Shown here: positions 17,203 through 27,224 of the stretch, in pieces | How the letters are laid out: each line of letters starts with the position of its first letter | How positions within the stretch are numbered: position 1 is the first letter of the stretch | From: JABFRJ01 sp963847145 | Lineage (GTDB): Bacteria; Pseudomonadota; Alphaproteobacteria; Rhizobiales; Hyphomicrobiaceae | Length of the DNA: 64,000 bases | Direction: 5' to 3' | Assembly: GCA_963847145.1 (NCBI GenBank) | Contig: CAWJYN010000004.1 | Coordinates: 1-64,000 of the forward strand | Notes under the pieces: generated by a model | What the model saw: the letters and a program-made list of their open reading frames with translations, nothing else | The model's database searches: none | What the model was told of the DNA's origin: nothing | Translations under genes and position numbers: made by a program

Positions 17203-18384
17203 TTACTTGGTCGATGTGCTCGAGGTGCCAGTGAAGTCTGACACAATGGACGATACGCCTTTGAGCAGGTTGAGCATTTTAAGGCCCTGAGCGGCCTCAG
17301 CGTTGGCGATCAACACCGTATCCTTGTCCCGCAGGCGGATCTGGCGGGCATAGAGAATGCCCCGGGCGGTCCGCCAGTCGATCTTGTAGACGGTCGGGTA
17401 CACCTTATTGGGCTCGTTGCCGTAGCGCGGGTCCAGTTTGGCGAGCCGGCGCCCGGTTTCATAGCGAAACAACAGCACGCCGCTGAGATCGGCCTGATTG
17501 TCGACAAGCCCACCAGCCCTGGCCACGGCTTCGGTTAACAGCAGCTGATCGGCCTCAAACGGATAGTGCCCGGATTTGCCGGTCGCACCGAAAGCCGTGA
17601 ACGTCCGTGGTTCGCGCACCAGATAGATGCTGTCGCCGCGCTGAACGTAAATGTTCTCGGACGGATCATCCAGGATGGCTTTGAGCGAGATGTCGGCGGT
17701 GTCCTGTTTCCGGCGGATGCGCACGACGGTTTCGTAGGCTGGGTATTTCGCACCACCGGCATTAGCGATGACGTCCAGCACACGGTCACCGCGCGCCGAG
17801 AGCGGCACGATACCAGCTTTCAGCACGTCGCCACCCACCACAGCGGAGTGGGAATGCTGCGATGCGATCGTCAGCATAACCTGCGGTTGAATTGCGTTAG
17901 CGCGGAGTTTGACTTCAATCCGCTCACGCGCCCGCTCGACGGTGACACCGGCCACTGGCACACGGCCAGCGAAGGGAATCGTAACAAAACCGTCCCGCTC
18001 AACGATCAGCGGCTGCAGCGTCGCCTGTCGGGCGCCGGCCTGTTGCGCCCCACCGGCGCTGGCGCCGGACCCGCCTGTCGGGCCGAACAAGCCAGACCCG
18101 CCCGGTTCCCAGATGGAAACCTGGAGAACATCGCCCGTTCCGATGACCGATTCTGGAGCACTTGAGCGGCGGGCGAAGGTATCAGTGAGGGTCTGATCAC
18201 GGCTCTGCGCCAGGAAAGCTGCAACAGTATCATCGACTTCGAACAATTCGACATCGAGTTTGTCGCGTTCGCGATCCGTAAGCTTCAGCTCGCGAACCGT
18301 TGGGCTTCCGGCCGGCAGCGTGGAACACGCGCTCAAGGCCGCAAGCGATACCGCCGCAAGCAAGGTCTGCAAAAACCGCATCAA
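17203..18384 (-). CDS. Polysaccharide export outer-membrane lipoprotein (Wza/KpsD type)
   Basis: A 393-residue protein with a lipoprotein signal (LAALSAC, lipidated Cys at about residue 20). A Poly_export domain follows (SVIGTGDVLQVSIWEPGG; PLIVERDGFVTIPFAGRVPVAGVTVERARERIEVKL), then SLBB-type repeats (VGGDVLKAGIVPLSARGDRVLDVIANAGG; FGATGKSGHYPFEADQLLLTEAVARAGG). It would form the outer-membrane channel for a surface polysaccharide and pairs with the KpsT-like ATPase. A Gly/Ala-rich loop (about residues 95-115) interrupts the first domain. Confidence 0.88.
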   Translation of the reverse strand: MMRFLQTLLAAVSLAALSACSTLPAGSPTVRELKLTDRERDKLDVELFEVDDTVAAFLAQSRDQTLTDTFARRSSAPESVIGTGDVLQVSIWEPGGSGLFGPTGGSGASAGGAQQAGARQATLQPLIVERDGFVTIPFAGRVPVAGVTVERARERIEVKLRANAIQPQVMLTIASQHSHSAVVGGDVLKAGIVPLSARGDRVLDVIANAGGAKYPAYETVVRIRRKQDTADISLKAILDDPSENIYVQRGDSIYLVREPRTFTAFGATGKSGHYPFEADQLLLTEAVARAGGLVDNQADLSGVLLFRYETGRRLAKLDPRYGNEPNKVYPTVYKIDWRTARGILYARQIRLRDKDTVLIANAEAAQGLKMLNLLKGVSSIVSDFTGTSSTSTK

Positions 18385-18770
18385 AAGTGTTCCCCCGGCA
18401 CTTCAATATTCACGGCGGACCTCTTCAACCCTGAATGGTCCCTAGTAAACGTATGGCATAGGCCGGAAACGCGAACGAAGCGAAATCGGTGCCGGTGAGG
18501 CTACAACGGGCAATGAAGTTCCGTTGCGTGACATACCGGCAACGGCAGACCTGTGGCTGCAGTCGCCTGTGATCCTCATTTTTCACTGTTCGCCGTCTTG
18601 ACGACGAATGGCATTAAGCATGTAAGTGCTGCTGTCTGTGCTTGGCGCAGGTGCGGCGACTGCGACTTCATCTGTGGAATTTCTGCACATCATCTGAGGC
18701 GATTCCAGCAAAAATCATTGCGGGTAGGGTTGTCATTGGCGTTGGGGAATGGGCGGGGCGTCGCGGGCGT
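18385..18770. other. Intergenic region, no gene seen
   Basis: The 386 bp between the divergent export lipoprotein and glycosyltransferase genes must hold their promoters. TTGACG occurs at 18597-18602 but no convincing -10 box follows. No ORF with coding character, repeat or RNA was recognised. The glycosyltransferase frame is open from 18642, so part of this stretch could be coding if an earlier start is used. Confidence 0.4.
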
Positions 18771-20186
18771 ATGGTGAGCCGATTCGGCAAAGTGACGGCA
18801 ACGTTCTGGGCACGGCGCCAGGAAACAGCGGCGGTGCGCGCAGCGGCCCGTGGCGACCACATCGCGGCGCTGGGTGCCTACGAACGTCCGCCCGTGCAAG
18901 TTCAATCCGCGCTCGGGCTGCATGCGGCCGTGCTGCTGCAAAACGCCGGCGCCACGAATGATGAACGGGTCAGCACCGCGCTGGCGGCGGCCGAGTTGGG
19001 CGCGCCCGAGCGGGCCCTCGAAGCCGTCGGCAGCAACGCCGGCCGGTTGCCAGCCAGCGACCGCATGCGCTTGGCACTCGCCATTGGCCGCTGGACACCC
19101 AATGCTGCAATGTCGCTGTCGCCGCCCGGTGCGCGGTTGCTCAACAGCGCGCTTGCACTCAGGGCCGGCCAGACTGAATTGGCGGCCGAGTTGATCCCTT
19201 CTTCGAGCCGCACGTTTGCGGCCGACCACAAGCTGCTGGTCGCCAAGATTGCGGCCGCACGCGGCGATCACCGGGCCGCCCGACGGGCGGCCAACGCAGC
19301 GTTCCGTCATTTCGGGCTGAGCGAGCCTCTCGACGAGACCATTCCGGCGCCAATTTCGCTGTCGGCCTTTGGCGCTGCATCAGCTGGGCGTGGGTTGCCG
19401 CCGTCTCCAAGACCGCTGGTCTCCGTCATCATGCCGGCCCGCAATGCCGAACGGACGATTGGCGTGGCCATCCGGTCTGTGCTCAGCCAGTCCTGGCGCA
19501 ATCTGGAACTCATTGTCGTTGATGATGCGAGCACTGATACCACGGCCGATGCCGTGCGCATCGCCATCGCGGCAGAGCCGCGGGCGCGGCTCATCCAGCG
19601 TTCTACGGCGGCGGGTGCCTATGCGGCACGGAACGACGGGTTGGCGGCCGCGAGTGGCCTATTTGCCACCTTCAACGATGCTGACGACTGGTCGCACCCA
19701 GACCGCATCGCACGCGGTGTCGCTCCACTGTTAGCCTCGCCGGCGCTGATGGCCACCCAATCGCGCCTCGTGCGCCTCGCCGCTGACGGTCAGTTTACTG
19801 CCCAACGAATCTTTCCGCTGGTGCGCGCCAATCCCTCGTCGCTGTTGTTCCGCCGCCCAGAAGTGCTCGCAGCGCTGGGCGGCTTCGAGGAAGTGCCGTT
19901 TGGCGCCGATGAAGAGTTCTCAGCCCGGCTCACCGCGTGCTTTGGCGCGGCAACTCTCCTGCGCCAGCGTTTGTTGCTCGCTGTCGCAAGCGAAAGCCCG
20001 GCATCCCTCACGGGCTCGACCGCGACGGGGCTGGCCTCCGTTGAGGGCGTCCGCGCACGGGTTGCCTATCGCGAGGCCTGGCACCAGCAGCATCTGGAAA
20101 TTCATCGCCAGGAACCCCGCGCACGGCGAGGCCCCGCTTGGTTCATGCCCCTGCGCCGGCCGCCTGAACGTGGCGCTGACGATTGA
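18771..20186 (+). CDS. Family 2 (GT-A) glycosyltransferase with helical N-terminal region
   Basis: The start at 18771 (MVSRFGKV) gives 471 residues; an open frame from 18642 adds 43 unconvincing residues. Residues 1 to about 210 are Ala-rich and helical, with TPR-like character (GDHIAALGAYERP, AAARGDHRAARRAANAAF). The catalytic GT-A domain starts at PLVSVIMPARNAERTIGVAIRSVLSQSW, with VVDDASTDTT and the metal-binding DxD in FNDADDWSHPDR. It probably adds sugars to the surface polysaccharide handled by the neighbouring export genes. It is followed in the same direction by a second glycosyltransferase. Confidence 0.82.
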   Translation: MVSRFGKVTATFWARRQETAAVRAAARGDHIAALGAYERPPVQVQSALGLHAAVLLQNAGATNDERVSTALAAAELGAPERALEAVGSNAGRLPASDRMRLALAIGRWTPNAAMSLSPPGARLLNSALALRAGQTELAAELIPSSSRTFAADHKLLVAKIAAARGDHRAARRAANAAFRHFGLSEPLDETIPAPISLSAFGAASAGRGLPPSPRPLVSVIMPARNAERTIGVAIRSVLSQSWRNLELIVVDDASTDTTADAVRIAIAAEPRARLIQRSTAAGAYAARNDGLAAASGLFATFNDADDWSHPDRIARGVAPLLASPALMATQSRLVRLAADGQFTAQRIFPLVRANPSSLLFRRPEVLAALGGFEEVPFGADEEFSARLTACFGAATLLRQRLLLAVASESPASLTGSTATGLASVEGVRARVAYREAWHQQHLEIHRQEPRARRGPAWFMPLRRPPERGADD

Positions 20187-20244
20187 ACTGGCTATGCGGC
20201 GGTTCCGCCATAAGTTTTGCCAGTCGTCATACCAGCAGGCATAA

Positions 20245-22693
20245 ATGAAGGTTCACCACGTGGGCGATAGTCCCCTTTACTCGGTCCCCGCATCAGCGCC
20301 TGCCGGCGACACTGCCGTCGTGCCTTTGGCCACAGCGCAGGCAATCGCCGTGCCGGCAGCTGGAGCGCGCGTCTGGCATCGTCCCACCGATATCACACCA
20401 GGCCTTCCTCTGGAGGTTGGCGAACAGCCGGATGCCGCAAAACCATCGTTCGTTCGCGCGCGGCCCATGGCGCCGTTGCCTGCGACGCCCCGCTTGAGCC
20501 CGGCGGCCTTTGTGCAGGCGCGCTTGGCGCCCGCGCCGCAGACGCCCGGCGAAATGCCCGGCCAAATGCCCGGCCAGACACATGCAGTCCCGCCCGCGCC
20601 AGCGCCCGTTGAAAGTGAAGCGATCCGTCCAGCCGGCGAACCGGCCGCCGCGCCCGATGCCGTGGGTGTCGCACGTTCACCGACAGAAATGCACGCGACG
20701 AGCGTGAAGCTTGCCGAGATCCGGACTGACAAGCTTGAACGAGACCTGGTTGTGCTCCGGCGCGAACTCAGCCGGCTGCAAACCGAAAAGCGCTCGTCCG
20801 ATCTCGAACTGCTCGAAGCGCGTCGTGCCGCCCGCGCAGTCGAAGAGAAGATCGACAAGGTTAAATCGACCATCTCGTTCCAGCTGGGCAGCGCACTGGT
20901 CGAGTTCGAACCAGTCGCTGCGTGCCGCCTCGCAACTGCCAAAGCGGCTCTACTACGTGTTTCGCAGTTCCCGCCTCTTGCGGGAGCGGCACGAGCGCAC
21001 GCGGCAGGGCACCACGGCCAACCTCGCCCAGTCGGCCGAGGCGGTGCATTTGACGGCGTCGGCTCTGGCGATGGCTTTGACCCACGGCAGTGAACAGGCC
21101 GCAGCTTGGGCGCGGACGCAGAGCGCCAAGCCGGCTGTTCTGGCCGCCACTCTGCTTGAACTCGCCAAAGCGGCGTTGCGTGACGCGCCCCTGGTGGCAA
21201 GCACCCTCGGCGCGGAGGCCATCGATCTCGATCCAGCCGAGCCGCGCGTCAAGACGCTGGCCTTTCAGATGGCCGACCTGGGTCACATTCGTCAGGCGGT
21301 GGCGCTGATCAACAAAGCCGTTGTCGCCGGCGCGCCTTTCAGCCACAGCGAAGCCCGAAAAACGGATCATTTGCGGTCACTGGCCAGGCTGCTTGAATCG
21401 CCACCCGTCGTGCCAGCGCCGGGCCATGGCAGCGGCGCAATCCCTGGCCGCCGCATTGCCCTTATCGGGCGGCAGGCAGTGCCGTTTCACGTGTCGTCGG
21501 CGGCCCTGCGGCTCGCCGGCCGTGCGCGCCAGATCGAGGCGCTGGGCTGGGACGTTACCATGCTGACGCCACCGGGCTATCCCTTCGATGGCCGCGACCG
21601 GTTGCTTGCAAACCAGCAGCCGGCTCCATCCAGTGCCGGCCCCCGTCACATCCGGCTGGAGCCCACCGAGCATTCCGAAGACGTCGTTGATCTCTATCTG
21701 CCCGCCGCCGCTGAACGGATTGCCGCGGCCGCTGTCGCAATGGGCGCCAGCATCATTCAGGCCGATGGCTACTTTATCAATGGCGTCGCGGCAGCACTTG
21801 CAGCGCGCCTAACGGGCAAACCTCTAGTGCTCGAATTCGACGCGTTCTGGGATCCGCACGCACCCTTCCCGCACGGCTATGAGCGGACCGAAAAGGGCCA
21901 GATGGAACTCTGGATGTCGCTGATTGCGGCGCGCGCGGCGGACGTCTGCGTGGTGTCCAGCCCGGCCCTGGTCGAGGTGCTTGCTGGCGCCGGCGTCGAC
22001 CCCTCACGGATCACCATCGTGCCGCATCGGCCGCCGGTCGGGCATCCTGACCCGGCGGCGCGATCAAAGCTGGCGCGCGACTTGGGCCTCGACAATGGGC
22101 CAGTGATCGGTGTCGTGAGGGACCTGTGCGAAAGCTACGACACCACCGTTTTGGCTGATGTTATGGCCGGGCTCGTGGCCAGGCATCCGGCGCTCAAGCT
22201 ATTGGTGGTCGGGTACGGGCGCATGGGCGCGGCCTTGCGCCATCATGTGGCCAAGCATCGGCTTGGTGACCGGCTGGTATTGATCGAACAGCCTGCCGCA
22301 GACCACATGGCTCTTTACCGCTCACTGCTGGACGTGGCGATCTTTACGCGCAACGAGACACTCAAGGCAGCGATGATCGCGCCCTACGAGGTATCGGCCG
22401 CCATGGCTGCAGGAACAGCGGTCGCCGCTTACGCAACCCCCGATGCAGCCGACGTGATCGAAGACGGCGTGACCGGGCTGTTGTGCAATCCCGCCAGCGT
22501 GGATGAACTCATAGCCAAGGTTCATGGGTTGCTGTCGGACGCCGCCTTGCGCGCCCGGCTCGGCGCGGCCGCCCAGCACGCCGCTTTGGGTGCCAGCGCC
22601 AACGTCGCCGATCAGGAACTGTCCGGCTTTTATGCACGTCTCCTCGCACCGGGCCAGCGCGCGCGCCAGCCCGCGGATGTGGCCGCCTCATAA
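20245..22693 (+). pseudogene. GT4-like glycosyltransferase with coiled-coil N-terminus, frameshifted
   Basis: The gene is read in two frames. The N-terminal frame (20245 to about 20904) encodes a Pro/Ala-rich segment with TPGEMPGQMPGQTH repeats, then a coiled coil (TDKLERDLVVLRRELSRLQTEKRSS) and STISFQLGSALVE. The sense then moves to the frame that ends at 22693: SLRAASQLPKRLYYVFRSSRLLRERHERTRQ, an Ala-rich helical part, and a GT-B glycosyltransferase (MLTPPGYPFDGRD, VVSSPALVEVLAGAGVDPSRITIVPHRPP, DAADVIEDGVTGLLCNPASVDELI). Dropping one base at 20905/20906 joins the two into about 815 residues. Whether the extra T is real, or a sequencing error, cannot be told from here. Confidence 0.78.
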
Positions 22694-22811
22694 GGGCCGC
22701 TCCGTGACCGCCGCGGTCCGGTAACTAATTTGGCAATCTGTGGCATCGGCGGCAGGCAGCGGACGGTTGTGCTGATAGGGTGGCGAGCCCTCCCAGCTCC
22801 CCCGGTCACTG

Positions 22812-23720
22812 ATGCTTACCCTCCGCCAGATCGAAGTCGTTCGCGCCATCATGGTCACTGGAACTGTGGGCGGCGCGGCGCGCTTGCTGAACGTCTCATC
22901 GCCTGGGATCAGCCGCGTGATGAAACATGCCGAGGCGGTGCTGGGTCTGAAGCTGTTTCATCGCAAGTCGGGCCGCTTTGTGCCGACGCAGGAAGCCAAC
23001 GACATCTTCAATCTGATCAACGGGGTCTATGACAAGGTCGAGGACCTGCAATTCGTCATTCGCCGCCTCAAGCAAGGTGCCGATGCCGAGCTGCGCGCCG
23101 GCTCGGTGCCAAGTATAGCGAACGTGATGGTGCCGCGCGCGGTGGCCGACGTGCGGCGCAAGTATCCAAGCCTGCAAATCGATCTCGATGTGCTCAAACT
23201 CGAAGACGTGATCGACTATCTGCTGCTCGGCAAGGGCGAGGTGGTCGCGATCAGCTACCGCATCGAACATCCGATGATCGAGTTTGCGCCGCTGGCGGAA
23301 GGCCGTCTCAAATGCGTGGTGCCGCGCGAACATGCCCTGGCCAAACGTGATGTGGTCTCGGTGCACGACATCTGCCGGCACCCGCTGATCGGGATCGACC
23401 CCAACGATCCCTATGGACGCATCATGGCGACTTTGTTTGCCAGTCATGATCTGGCCTACGATGTCTCGATCCGCGCGCGCTTCGGCACCACCGTGTGCGG
23501 ACTGGTTGCCAACGGTCTGGGCATCGCTGTGCTCGACGAATTCACGCTGGCTGGCGAGGCATGGCCGAGCTTGAAGGTTCTGGACATTCGCGAGGCCACG
23601 CAGTTCCAGACGTACTATGCCCATCGCCGTGACGCGACCCTGTCGGCTTATGGGGCAGCGTTCATTGCAGGGCTCCGCCGGCAGATGGAGTTGGCGCGCG
23701 CACCGGCTGGCAAAAAATAA
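22812..23720 (+). CDS. LysR-family transcriptional regulator
   Basis: A 302-residue LysR protein. The winged HTH is at the N-terminus (LRQIEVVRAIMVTGTVGGAARLLNVSSPGISRVMKHAEAVLGLKLFHR), followed by the two-lobed effector-binding domain with VPSIANVMVPRAVADVRRKYPSLQIDL, CVVPREHALAKRDVVSV and GLVANGLGIAVLDE. It lies 165 bp upstream of the livKHMGF-type operon on the same strand and is the likely controller of that operon, although LysR genes are more often divergent from their targets. Confidence 0.88.
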   Translation: MLTLRQIEVVRAIMVTGTVGGAARLLNVSSPGISRVMKHAEAVLGLKLFHRKSGRFVPTQEANDIFNLINGVYDKVEDLQFVIRRLKQGADAELRAGSVPSIANVMVPRAVADVRRKYPSLQIDLDVLKLEDVIDYLLLGKGEVVAISYRIEHPMIEFAPLAEGRLKCVVPREHALAKRDVVSVHDICRHPLIGIDPNDPYGRIMATLFASHDLAYDVSIRARFGTTVCGLVANGLGIAVLDEFTLAGEAWPSLKVLDIREATQFQTYYAHRRDATLSAYGAAFIAGLRRQMELARAPAGKK

Positions 23721-23885
23721 CACCAAGTTAATTTTGGTGAAGCTCTTGGTCATTGACTGCGTTTGGACGCTACGACAGTAAATATCGCGCATGGGCGCGC
23801 GCCATTCAAAAGCCCGCGTCCCAACGAAAAAAGTGTCCGCACAGTTTGTGATGGGCCACTTCGTGCTCACGGGAGAAACAGAGAA

Positions 23886-25031
23886 ATGACAATGAAAACA
23901 GTGCTTTTGGCTGCTGGCTTGGCTGCCGGTTTGACGGGCTCTGCGCTCGCGCAGGGCGGCGGCTCCATCAAGATCCCCAACATCATCGAGTTGTCGGGCG
24001 GCGGCGCGACCGTCGGCACCAACTGGAAGAACGGTGCCAGCATGGCGGTTGAAGAAATCAACGCGGCCGGCGGTATTCTCGGCAAGAAGATCGAGATGGA
24101 ATTCATTGATACGGGCTCCGACCCTGGCAAAGCCCGTGCCGGCATCCAGCGCGCACTCGACGACAAGCCGGTCGCTATCTTCGGTCCGATCTACTCGGGC
24201 TCGGTCAGCGCCACACTCGGCATGACGAACGAAGCCGGTGTGCCGCAGATCATCGGTGGCGAGGCTGGCAACCTGACGGCTCAGGGCTCGAAGTACCTGT
24301 TCCGCACCTCGTTTGGCCAGAACGTCTCCATGCCGAAAATCGCCAACTATCTGCGCGACGGCGCCAAGATCAAGAATCTCGCCATCGTCTACGTCAACAA
24401 CGATTTCGGCAAGGGTGGCCGCAACGCCATCATGAAGGAACTTGAAAGCCGCGGCATCAAGGTCGTCGCCGATCTGTCGACCGAAGCCGGCCAGGCCGAC
24501 TTTGCCTCCGACGTCGTCAAGGTCAAGGGCGCCAATGCCGACGCCGTGTTCGTCTACACCAACGAAGAGGAAGCCGCCCGCTTCCTGATCGAAGCCAAAA
24601 AGCAAGGCCTCACCATTCCAATGATCGGTGAGACCACACTGCTCGGCCAGAAGGTCATCGATCTCGCCAAGGATGCCGCCAACGGCGTCAAGGGTCACGT
24701 TGGCTTGACCGCCGACGCTCCCAACCCACTGGTGCAGGCTTTCTCGAAGAAATTCGAAGAAAAGTACAAGTACCGCTCCGACCACAACGGCATGAAGGGC
24801 TACATCGCGCCTTACATGATCAAGGCGGCCGCTGAAAAAGCCGGCAAGCTCGAGCCCAAGGCCATTGCCGATGCGCTGCGCGGCATGACGATCTCGCCCG
24901 ACAAAACACCCGGCATCCTGATCGAAGCCAGCTGGGACGACACCGGCGAAATCGACCGGATCTCGTATCTGGCTGAAGTGAAAGGCGGCAAGCAGGTCAT
25001 CACCGAGACCCTGCCGAAGCTCAAGAAGTAA
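23886..25031 (+). CDS. livK: LivK-type ABC transporter substrate-binding protein
   Basis: About 381 residues with a Sec signal (MKTVLLAAGLAAGLTGSALAQ). The body is of the branched-chain amino-acid/ANF receptor class: IIELSGGGATVGTNWKNGASMAVEEINAAGGILGKKIEMEFIDTGSDPGKA, YSGSVSATLGMTNEAGVPQI, NDFGKGGRNAIMKELESRGIKVV and DAVFVYTNEEEAARFL. Start at 23886 or the ATG two codons later. It heads the operon with two permeases and two ATPases. The ligand may be an amino acid or another small acid; the symbol reflects family only. Confidence 0.87.
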   Translation: MTMKTVLLAAGLAAGLTGSALAQGGGSIKIPNIIELSGGGATVGTNWKNGASMAVEEINAAGGILGKKIEMEFIDTGSDPGKARAGIQRALDDKPVAIFGPIYSGSVSATLGMTNEAGVPQIIGGEAGNLTAQGSKYLFRTSFGQNVSMPKIANYLRDGAKIKNLAIVYVNNDFGKGGRNAIMKELESRGIKVVADLSTEAGQADFASDVVKVKGANADAVFVYTNEEEAARFLIEAKKQGLTIPMIGETTLLGQKVIDLAKDAANGVKGHVGLTADAPNPLVQAFSKKFEEKYKYRSDHNGMKGYIAPYMIKAAAEKAGKLEPKAIADALRGMTISPDKTPGILIEASWDDTGEIDRISYLAEVKGGKQVITETLPKLKK

Positions 25032-25052
25032 GGGCTTGCTCTCCCCTTCTCC

Positions 25053-25087
25053 CCTTCTCCCCTGCGCTTTTCGCGAAGGGGAGAAGG
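25053..25087 (+). other. Stem-loop downstream of livK
   Basis: CCTTCTCCCCT (25053-25063) and AGGGGAGAAGG (25077-25087) form a perfect 11-bp stem with a 13-base loop just after the binding-protein stop. No T-run follows. Position and form match the message-stabilising hairpins often found after binding-protein genes. Confidence 0.6.
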
Positions 25088-25118
25088 TGGTTCGAAGAAC
25101 AGGGGCTACGATTTTCCC

Positions 25119-25222
25119 GTAGGTTGGGTCAAGCGTTTCAGCGCGACCCAACATTTACGCGCAGCGCCGCGACCGTTGGGTCGCGCGTCGATGCCGCAGC
25201 ATCGAAACTTGACCCAACCTAC
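25119..25222. repeat. Palindromic repeat family B, copy 1
   Basis: The element starts GTAGGTTGGGTCAAGCG and ends with the inverse CTTGACCCAACCTAC; internal GCGACCCAAC and TTGGGTCGC add a second nested pair. It fills the gap between livK and livH. Four more members occur at 43454, 44927, 59012 and 62053. Confidence 0.8.
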
Positions 25223-25257
25223 AGATTTCCGACCGCTCGCGCACCGGACCTCCCGCC

Positions 25258-26148
25258 ATGGATAATTTTCTCCAGCTCGTCATTGCTGGCCTTGCAACGG
25301 GTGCGATCTACGCGCTTGTGGCGGTCGGTTTCACATTGCTTTGGCAGGCCTCGCAGACGATCAATTTCGCCCAAGGTGAGTTCGTCATGCTGCCGGCGTT
25401 TTTCGCCCTCGCCGCGATGAACTTCGGCATTCCGTTCTGGCTGGCGGCCCTTGTCGCGATCGCCGTGTCACTGCTGATCCTCGGCCTCACTTTCAAGTTC
25501 GCCATCGTCGATCCCCTCATCAAGCACGGCACGATGCCGCTGGTCATTTCAACCATCGCCGTGGCCCTGCTGCTCAAGGACGGCGTCAAGGAATTCTATT
25601 CCGCTGAAGCACAACCGTTCCCATCGCTGCTGCCAACCGGTCAGTTCTCGCTGTTCGGTGTCAACATCGCCATTGCGCAGGTCGGCGTGCTGATCGTCGC
25701 CATCGGCACCATCGCGGCCCTGCAGTATTTCCTGTCTAGCACGCGCACTGGCCGCCAGATGCAGGCCACCGCGCAGAACCCGACCGTGGCACGCATTCTC
25801 GGCGTACCGGTTGAACGCATGACGCTCTATACGTTTCTGATCAATGCCGGGCTTGCAGCGGTCGCTTCGCTGCTTATTTCGCCGACGCTGTTCGCCAAAT
25901 TCTCGACCGGCGAGTCGCTCGGTCTCGCGGCCTTCGTCGCCGCCATCGTCGGTGGCTTCAATCAGGTGCGCGGCGCCATCGTCGGCGGCTTGCTCGTGGG
26001 CGTGATCGACAACTTGGCTGCAGGCAACCTCGAGAAAATCGGCATTCCATCGTCGTACCGGCAGGCCATTCCGCTGCTGTTGCTCGTGCTGGTGATCCTG
26101 TTCCGTCCGCAAGGTCTGCTCGGCCGCAAAGAGGAGCGCTCGGTATGA
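25258..26148 (+). CDS. livH: LivH-type ABC transporter permease
   Basis: A 296-residue inner-membrane permease of the branched-chain amino-acid type with about eight hydrophobic segments. Family blocks are LQLVIAGLATGAIYALVAVGFTLLWQASQTINFAQGEFVMLPAF at the N-terminus, TRTGRQMQATAQNPTVARILGVPVERM (cytoplasmic EAA-like loop) and VAAIVGGFNQVRGAIVGGLLVGVIDNLAAG. Its stop overlaps the livM start by ATGA. Confidence 0.92.
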   Translation: MDNFLQLVIAGLATGAIYALVAVGFTLLWQASQTINFAQGEFVMLPAFFALAAMNFGIPFWLAALVAIAVSLLILGLTFKFAIVDPLIKHGTMPLVISTIAVALLLKDGVKEFYSAEAQPFPSLLPTGQFSLFGVNIAIAQVGVLIVAIGTIAALQYFLSSTRTGRQMQATAQNPTVARILGVPVERMTLYTFLINAGLAAVASLLISPTLFAKFSTGESLGLAAFVAAIVGGFNQVRGAIVGGLLVGVIDNLAAGNLEKIGIPSSYRQAIPLLLLVLVILFRPQGLLGRKEERSV

Positions 26149-27224
26149 TGTTGTCGCGGTTTAAATGGCACGCCTTGGCGTTGGTCGTCGTTCTCCTCAT
26201 TCTCGGTCCCGTTGATCTAACGGGCTTCGGCATTCCTTGGCCGGGCCTCAAGCCGTACGGCACGATCCTGCTGACGCGCTGGCTGGTGTTCGCGATCGCG
26301 GCGATGGGCGTCAACCTGATCGTCGGCTACGCCGGTCAGGAAACACTGGCGCAGGCGGCCTTTTTTGGCATCGGCGCCTATCTCACAGCCCTCACCACCA
26401 AGGCGGGCCTGCCGTTCGGGTTTGCCTTCCTGGCCTCTGGCGCCGTCACGTTTGTCATCGGCATCGTGCTCGGTTTCCCGGCCCTGCGCGTGCAGAAACA
26501 CTATCTGGCCTTCATCACCTTGGCGTTCACGATCTTCGTCTGGCTGGTGTTCCGCAACGAAGAATGGCTGACCGGCGGTGTGTCGGGCATCTACGACATC
26601 AAGCGCCCCACGCTGCTCGGCATGAGCTTGCGTCCGGGTTTGTATTTCTACTGGTTCACCCTGGCGCTGACGGCGCTGCTCACGTTCGTCATGTGGTGGC
26701 TGCTGCGCAGTCCGTGGGGCCGCGCCTTCACCGCGCTGCGCGAGAACGCGATCCGCGCCGAGAGCCTGGGCATTGATGTGCGCGGCTACAAGCTGATGGC
26801 ATTTGCGATCGGCTCGGCTTACGGCGGTTTTGCCGGCGCGCTCTTTGCGCCGCTCAATGGCTTCATCGATCCGACGCCGTTCGATCTGGCCAACTCGCTG
26901 TTGTTCATGCTGATGCTAGTCGTCGGCGGCGCCGGCACGATGGTCGGGCCGTTCATTGGTGCCGGTGTGTCCATCCTGCTGCCGCCCTGGCTCGAGGTGG
27001 CGACAGCCAAGATCACCAACCCGATGCTGACGCATCTGTTGAGCTATCTGCTCGTCTACGCGATCCTGGTCATCATCATGATGGCGTTCTGCCCGACCGG
27101 CATCGTCGGCTTGTTCAAAAAGCTGACCACGCGCGCACGCCGGCCGCACTCCGATGATAAAGGGCCCACCTTGGGACGTGCCCCCGGCAGCGCTTCGACA
27201 ACCGTCGCGGGAGCCAACTCATGA
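26145..27224 (+). CDS. livM: LivM-type ABC transporter permease
   Basis: A 359-residue permease partner of LivH. It shows GVNLIVGYAGQETLAQAAFFGIGAYLTALTT, SPWGRAFTALRENAIRAESLGIDVRGYKLMAFAIGSAYGGFAGALFAPLNGFIDPTPF (EAA-like loop) and FMLMLVVGGAGTMVGPFIGAG. About 40 residues at the C-terminus are a polar tail. ATGA overlaps link it to livH before it and to livG after it. Confidence 0.92.
   Translation: MMLSRFKWHALALVVVLLILGPVDLTGFGIPWPGLKPYGTILLTRWLVFAIAAMGVNLIVGYAGQETLAQAAFFGIGAYLTALTTKAGLPFGFAFLASGAVTFVIGIVLGFPALRVQKHYLAFITLAFTIFVWLVFRNEEWLTGGVSGIYDIKRPTLLGMSLRPGLYFYWFTLALTALLTFVMWWLLRSPWGRAFTALRENAIRAESLGIDVRGYKLMAFAIGSAYGGFAGALFAPLNGFIDPTPFDLANSLLFMLMLVVGGAGTMVGPFIGAGVSILLPPWLEVATAKITNPMLTHLLSYLLVYAILVIIMMAFCPTGIVGLFKKLTTRARRPHSDDKGPTLGRAPGSASTTVAGANS

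Noticed and set aside
22896..25154. A 752-codon open frame on the minus strand across the LysR and livK genes
   Set aside because: It is antisense to two well-supported genes with clear family motifs, has no recognisable motif itself, and such long antisense frames are common in GC-rich codon usage.
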